Source of the DNA: Gossypium raimondii
Lineage: Eukaryota; Streptophyta; Magnoliopsida; Malvales; Malvaceae
NCBI RefSeq assembly: GCF_025698545.1
Contig: NC_068570.1
Coordinates: 57,121,924-57,185,923 of the forward strand
Reading direction: 5' to 3'
DNA length: 64,000 nt
Positions 58,811-64,000 of the stretch are shown here, in pieces. The notes under the pieces were generated by a model. It was not told the DNA's origin, searched no databases, and saw only the letters and a list, made by a program, of their open reading frames with translations. Position numbers and translations under genes: made by a program. Every line of letters starts with the position of its first letter. Position 1 is the first letter of the stretch.

Positions 58811-61800
58811 ATGAGCCTAACTGATCCACCCCAAGTTGTGGATTGTTCTATAATCCCAGTATTTCAGGTGAGTTTTTTTTTTTTTTTTTCAGGTGAATCA
58901 TTGAAGGATTATTAGTTCACTCTGTTTCTTTGGAAAAAAAAAACCTTTAAATTTTGATATGGGTTTTTTATTTTACAATTGCATTTTCATTGATTGAAAG
59001 AACAAATTCATATACTTTCTGGGTTATTTGCTGCGATTTCCTTTGCATACCAACGTTTGTTTTAGGTCCCAAATGAAGGGGATGTATCAAGCTTAGATGT
59101 AAATGATGAAGAGAATGTTGTGTCAGAAGAGAAGAGGAGAAAGAAGAAAAAGAAGCAAGTTTCTGCTCCTCGTCCTGCATGTTCTTGGGTATATTTTAGG
59201 TAGAATTTGGTTCATTTAATGCAGAATTTCGTGATAGTTTTCGGGTTATTTTGAGTGTACTAATTTGTCAATTTGTATATGTTAGCCGGGAATTTATCAA
59301 GGAGTATAGTGCTTCTCATCCTGAATCTTCAGGCCTTAAAGCTGTGAGTATTTTGGTCCTCATGAAATCAGTATACAGTGGCTCTGATTCTATAGAATGA
59401 TTTGCAACACGATAAGTAGATTAATATTTTTTTTTTCTTTTTCGCGATTTATTTTCTTAATGCTAGGCTACAAAGGCTGCATCGGATGCTTGGAAATTAA
59501 TGAGCATTGAGGAGAAAGAAAAATACACTCGACGTGCTCGTGAAGTGTGGGATAATTACTTGAGCACAACTCCGGCTCGTATCCCTAAACCGAGGAAGCA
59601 GGTAGCATTTTACTTGTGGTGATTTTGTTGTTTTCTTATTGTTCATCCAACAAGTTTTGTTGTTATGCAATGCAGACTAAACTTGTCACAAGATGCTCTC
59701 CTGGCCGCTTATTCAATGTGTTACAGCGCCTGACATCCGAGCAAAAGGATGCAGTGAAGAGCATGGGATTTGGTAGCCTACTTGGTTTGAGATGCCGCAC
59801 CCTACGTCGTAGTTTATGTCTTTGGTTGTTGGAGAGGTTTAACACTACACGGCGCAGTTTGGAGATATGTGGGGAGCGCATTCCTTTATCCCCGAGAGAT
59901 GTAGAGCATGTAATGGGACTAGCAGCTTGTGGGAAGGATGTGGTGAATTCAGGTCCTGATGACTTGATTGCGGACTTGCGTTACATTTATAATGCTACTA
60001 ATCGTGGGATTTCAGTGCGACTTCTTGAAGAACGGTTGGCTGCTCCAGAAGCAGGAGACGATTTTAAGAGATCTTTTATCCTTTACGCATTGGGTACACT
60101 TTTATCCCCAACAGCAAGATTAGATGTTAGTCCATCGTTCCTCCACTTCTTAATTAATATGGATGCTGTGCACCAGTATAATTGGGGAAAGTTCTTGCTT
60201 GATCGGCTTGTCCGAGAGGTATCTCGCTTTCGTCAAGGGAAGCAGCGAGCTGTTGGTGGATGTCTTCTTTTTCTCCAGGTTGGCATAGAACTCTCTCACT
60301 TTAGTTCTATAAAGATTAATCATCGCTAAACCTGTTTTGCTTCTCAGCTGTTCTATTATGAGAGCATATCAATTGAGGGAGCTGGGTCTTCTGCACCTGT
60401 TGTCATTCCGTGTTTATCTTCATGGGGAGAGGAAGAGATCACTGAAAGAGAAAAGCGAGAAAGAGAACTTGGTGGTTATGGGTGTGGAGAGGTAAAATCA
60501 CGTTCCCTATACATCATACATGCAATTTCTATGAAATAATTGAGTCTCCTGCTCGGCAGGTGATTAGCAGGGAGGGCTGTCATGATATGGAATCACTAGA
60601 ATATAGAATCCAAGTGGAAGGCCTATCGGGTGGAAAAATGAGCATGGGAGTTGAGCACAATCCCGTCTTTGAGCAGGAGAGGACTCAGGTATTTTGTGAT
60701 AAGTATTTAATGTACGGATAAGTTTCATAAATGTTTTTAAGAACTTTCTCCGGGTTTTGTTTAGAAAAGTAAAGTTCATGGATAATTAAGATGTGATATG
60801 AATTCATTCTTCTTGGATAATGCTGTAAATCTTGCATAATGAAGAATAGATAGAAAGATACGGTTGATATGGTGGTAGATATCAAATGATTAGAGTTGAA
60901 GCCCGAATTTGTTGATTTTTACATGTAAGTTCATTGAATTATTTTGGCATTTCTTGGTGGTATTTTATTTTGAGAAATGATTTTTTTTTTTTTATTTAGG
61001 CTAAAATATTCTACCAAAGGTTCGGGATAGTAAACTGCACCGTAAGGCCTTTGCTTTACAGTATATGTTGTTTTGAATTGATGGGATCCTTTATTACTAT
61101 CTTTATGAGGTTATGTTATATGTTATACCTTGTAGGGTCATATAACCAATACGTAAGTCTCAAGAATCTATCTTGAAAAGTAATTTTCAAGCACTTTGTC
61201 AAAATGCTTCTTAATTACAAATTCTCTTTTTGTTACACCCTCAAAGCTCGAGTCTTTCATAAGCTCAAGTATGGTGAGATGACCTTTGTAATAGAACCTA
61301 GGAGGTTAGCCTGCAAACTGTTTATTAGCTAAGAGCCTAAGGCAACCAACTTAAAAGCAATTCTTAGCGTAAGTAAATGCTTAAGGATTAAAATTGATGA
61401 CTTATATGTGATGTTTAGCATGCATTGAGATGAAAGGTCTTAATCTTTTTACAATTAAAAATTTTCTTGGGCTAAGTTTTATTCTGTTTCTCAATTTGGT
61501 AGGCTGACGAAGAACAAATGAACGAGGATTTTAGCATGGAGGAGGTAATAGTTCTTCCTATAAAGCAGCCACACAATGGTGCTTCCTTTGTTTATTTTTT
61601 TGGCTCATTGTTCGCTTCAACCGTTTCTGCATCTTGTCATTTATTGTTCATCGTTGATTCTATAGTTCCATGAAAAGACTCGAAATTTTCTGCTCCCAAA
61701 ATGTATATTGCACCGCATTCGTTACAGTTTCATATAGCATTCAAATGTGACAAAATTTGCTTCTTTGTTCTCCTTTATCTCTTCCCCTCTTAAAATTGGT

Positions 61801-62900
61801 GAAATTGATTTTGTTGTTAAAAATGGAGGATATAAGAGTTAAGCGGAAGCATGAGGCCAGTGACCGGCCCCGTGTCACCATGAGTATCAGAATTTGTTTG
61901 TCACCCCCATGTTACATTAAGTATCAAATTTTGGTCATTACCTTGCGCCCGTTTATATCAAATTTAGTGTCCTCTTTTGGCAACCACAAACCCCTCAAAG
62001 CAGTCACCCTAGGTGCACTTTCCTCACCTAGAACCAGAGCTTTCTCCCATAAGAGAGTTCTTTAACCCTCACAGTACCAATTTTTATGTAAGTCTGCTGT
62101 GGTGACATCCAAATCCACATACATAGGGTCATTGCATTAAACATGTTTCAAATGTTCCATTTGGATTAAACTTACTGGTAATCATTCGGTCCTTCTATGA
62201 AGTAGAAGTTATGAGCTTTCTGGTTTTCAAGAAACTCCTGACATGTTTGGAACTTTGTTACTCATCATTTCTGCAGATATGTGTGGTGAATTTTCCGAAG
62301 AGTAAGGGCATCATGTGTGGAGACATGGAGGAAATTGTTGAACCAGATGGAAGACCATGCTGCAACAAAGAATATGGTTGCAGTAAAACTGTAGATTATA
62401 CAAGGAAAAATGATCACGAAGAAAAATGCACACATGCACCATGCGCATGCCCACTTCCAGCTTGCAATTTTGTCGGCTCGTCTGAACAATTGTCACTACA
62501 CTTCAGTAGCAAACATTGGGATTCCGGAAGGCGTTTTCGGTACAACACCCCATTGTCCGTCTCGTTGGGGATGAACGAACAATTCCTTGTTCTCCAAGCC
62601 GAAGAGGACGGTATTCTCTTCCTCCTCAACAAGAGCGTCGAAAACATTGGGAATATAGCCATGATAACTTGTATTGCCCCAAGCTCATCAAAGGTATATT
62701 ATTTGTATGATCTTGTATCTGGAAAAGGAATGAGCTCTCTTAGGTTAAAATCGTTGACCGAGAATTTTCCAGGACGAGTCGAGGGTTTTCCGCCTATGGA
62801 TTTTCTTCTAATCCCTTTCCGATTCCTCGGTCCTTCGGGGGAGATCAATTTAGAAGTTTGCATATGGAACTCCACAGAACTTGGTTCAGATTGCCCTTGA
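58811..62900 (+). CDS. Putative chimeric protein: HMG-box, plant-mobile-domain-like and SIAH/SINA-like zinc finger
   Basis: Nine exons with GT..AG borders and consistent phase: 58811-58867, 59066-59199, 59286-59343, 59467-59601, 59676-60278, 60348-60491, 60560-60688, 61503-61544 and 62277-62900, giving 641 aa. Residues 1-19 (SLTDP..VDC, IPVFQ) resemble the start of a SINA-like RING. KRRKKKKK at 42-49 is a likely nuclear signal. HMG-box-like sequence runs about 54-120 (WVYFSREFIKEYSASHPESS, AASDAWKLMSIEEKEKYTRR). Residues 142-300 resemble a plant mobile domain (LTSEQKDAVKSMGFGSLLGL, RIPLSPRDVEHVMGLAACG). Residues 463-514 form a SIAH-type zinc finger with all eight ligands (C463, C469, H481, C485, C492, C497, H509, H514), followed by a C-terminal substrate-binding-like domain (EQFLVLQAEEDGILFLLN). 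The RING itself is absent. It could instead be two genes, HMG-PMD (to about 61544) and a truncated SINA-like gene at 62277. Confidence 0.6.
61821..61890 (+). other. SINA-like N-terminus-like phrase inside the last intron
   Basis: MEDIRVKRKHEASDRPRVTM reads like the basic leader that precedes the RING in plant SINA-like proteins. After SIR the frame continues into non-homologous sequence (to 62065). It may be a leftover of the SINA-like gene's own first exon, or an alternative start. Weak evidence. Confidence 0.25.
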
Positions 62901-64000
62901 TAAATATAAAATTGCATATTATTATATGATTCATCAGCGAGAAAGTTGGATTTGTGAGAGGTATGTTCAAAGTGGAATGCATTAATACAAGTCGTGCTAA
63001 CAATACTAAGAGATTAATTACAATCTAGTTCCCTTTTTTAAGCAACTAAAAAAGCATAAATACAATCTAATAAATAAATAAATAAAAACCAAAGTAATCT
63101 GGACAAAGAAACTTGGACCGTTGGAGATAAACCATCCAAGTTTGTCTTGATCAAGGGATTTGGTAACATCGATCCAATCCAACTTTTGAGATATATTTCT
63201 TCGAATGGAGTGATCTTCATTGATGTGATTGAATATATTTAGCCTAAAGGTTTTATTTCAAAAATTATGAATTTTTAAATATAACACAGTGATGCTAGAA
63301 GTGATTATTCCCATTGGCACATAAACTATCACTTCAAAAACTTACACCAATTATTCTCTCAGCACAATTCTCTTAATCCATCATACTTAATTTAGGATAT
63401 AATTAAGCGGATTAACCATCAAACTAAGACTATAAGAAAATGTGCAATAATGCAAATTTATTCAGTGATTTTAAAAATTCAAAAGTCCCTGATTACAAAC
63501 TTTCAATAGGAAAAAAGAAATAGTAGAACAAAAAAAACTTTCAAGCATATACTCCCTCTTTTTGATAAAAAAAATTGTCAAATCATTAATCCATTGGGAG
63601 AGCAAACAAGTCATTTCGCATGACATTCTCTCGATCCTTGATCTTTTGTATCACCTCGATCTTAGCTCGAAGTCGTACAATGATGCAATTGTGTGAATCA
63701 ATAAAGGAAGAGAGGTCATCAACCATTCTTGTTCTGAAACTAGCAAGGAGAGACGCAGTGCCAATAGCATGGGGCACTTCTGAAGTCCATTGAATTGGTT
63801 TATTGTAATTCCCTAAATTTTTTTTTGAAAGTGTTAAAAAAATTTTAAGTAATTTGATTTGGTGGTTAAGTATTTTAGTTATGTGTTTGAGATGCTGTGT
63901 TTAAATCTTTTTCGTTAAATTTTTATTATTTTTGTTCTAACCTCTGACTTTGAATATATAGTTTATCTATTGTTTTTGTTCAACTATTAATAAGAATGAG
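62901..64000. other. 3' flank and right edge
   Basis: AT-rich. On the minus strand at 63586-63777 there is an open frame of 63 codons (RTRMVDDLSSFIDSHNCIIV, KIEVIQKIKDRENVMRNDLF) that looks coiled-coil and protein-like. It starts with GTG, not ATG, so it could only be the end of a longer or broken gene. Not recognised. Nothing else was seen. Confidence 0.3.

Noticed and set aside
61757-62065. 102-codon ORF as an independent gene
   Set aside because: Only its first part is protein-like; the rest is intron-like sequence. It was kept as a weak feature only.

Overview
This is a plant nuclear window, gene-poor, AT-rich and dense in transposons. Three things show the lineage: long-LTR Ty3/gypsy elements of Tekay and Tat type, introns with GT..AG borders, and dicot signalling genes (a CBL-interacting kinase, histidine phosphotransfer proteins, a WEB-family protein). 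The flavour of the repeats and proteins suggests a Malvaceae genome such as cotton (Gossypium). That is recognition from memory, not a search result.

Layout. 1-13.7 kb: an LTR end at the left edge, then foldback MITEs, a LINE relic between two 0.34-kb direct repeats, and mostly unassigned AT-rich DNA. 13.75-15.31 kb: a two-exon WEB-family gene. 15.77-16.33 kb: a solo LTR. 17.7-28.3 kb: a 10.26-kb Tekay-type chromovirus with 2.75-kb LTRs and a perfect 5-bp target-site duplication, nested inside a small hAT-like MITE. 29.0-31.8 kb: a 2.8-kb solo Tat-type LTR. 34.9-36.2 kb: an intronless CIPK gene with a leader intron and upstream ORFs. 38.6-39.4 kb: an unrecognised broken coding block. 41.6-42.5 and 55.2-56.2 kb: two intact six-exon AHP-like genes, with a stranded last exon of a third copy at 43.3 kb. 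Between the two AHP genes lie solo LTRs, a 1.25-kb TIR element, a broken gypsy pol and an internally deleted Tat element. 58.8-62.9 kb: a nine-exon phase-compatible gene model with HMG-box, plant-mobile-domain-like and SIAH/SINA-like segments.

How the genes relate. CIPK acts in calcium/CBL signalling, AHP in cytokinin phosphorelay, and WEB proteins are coiled-coil proteins linked to chloroplast movement. Nothing suggests these genes work as a unit; they are independent genes separated by transposons. The most unusual locus is the HMG-PMD-SINA model. The clearest evolutionary history is that of the AHP copies: tandem amplification, loss of one copy, and a private solo-LTR insertion in an intron of the second intact copy. 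Many insertions were resolved to the base through target-site duplications read directly from the sequence.
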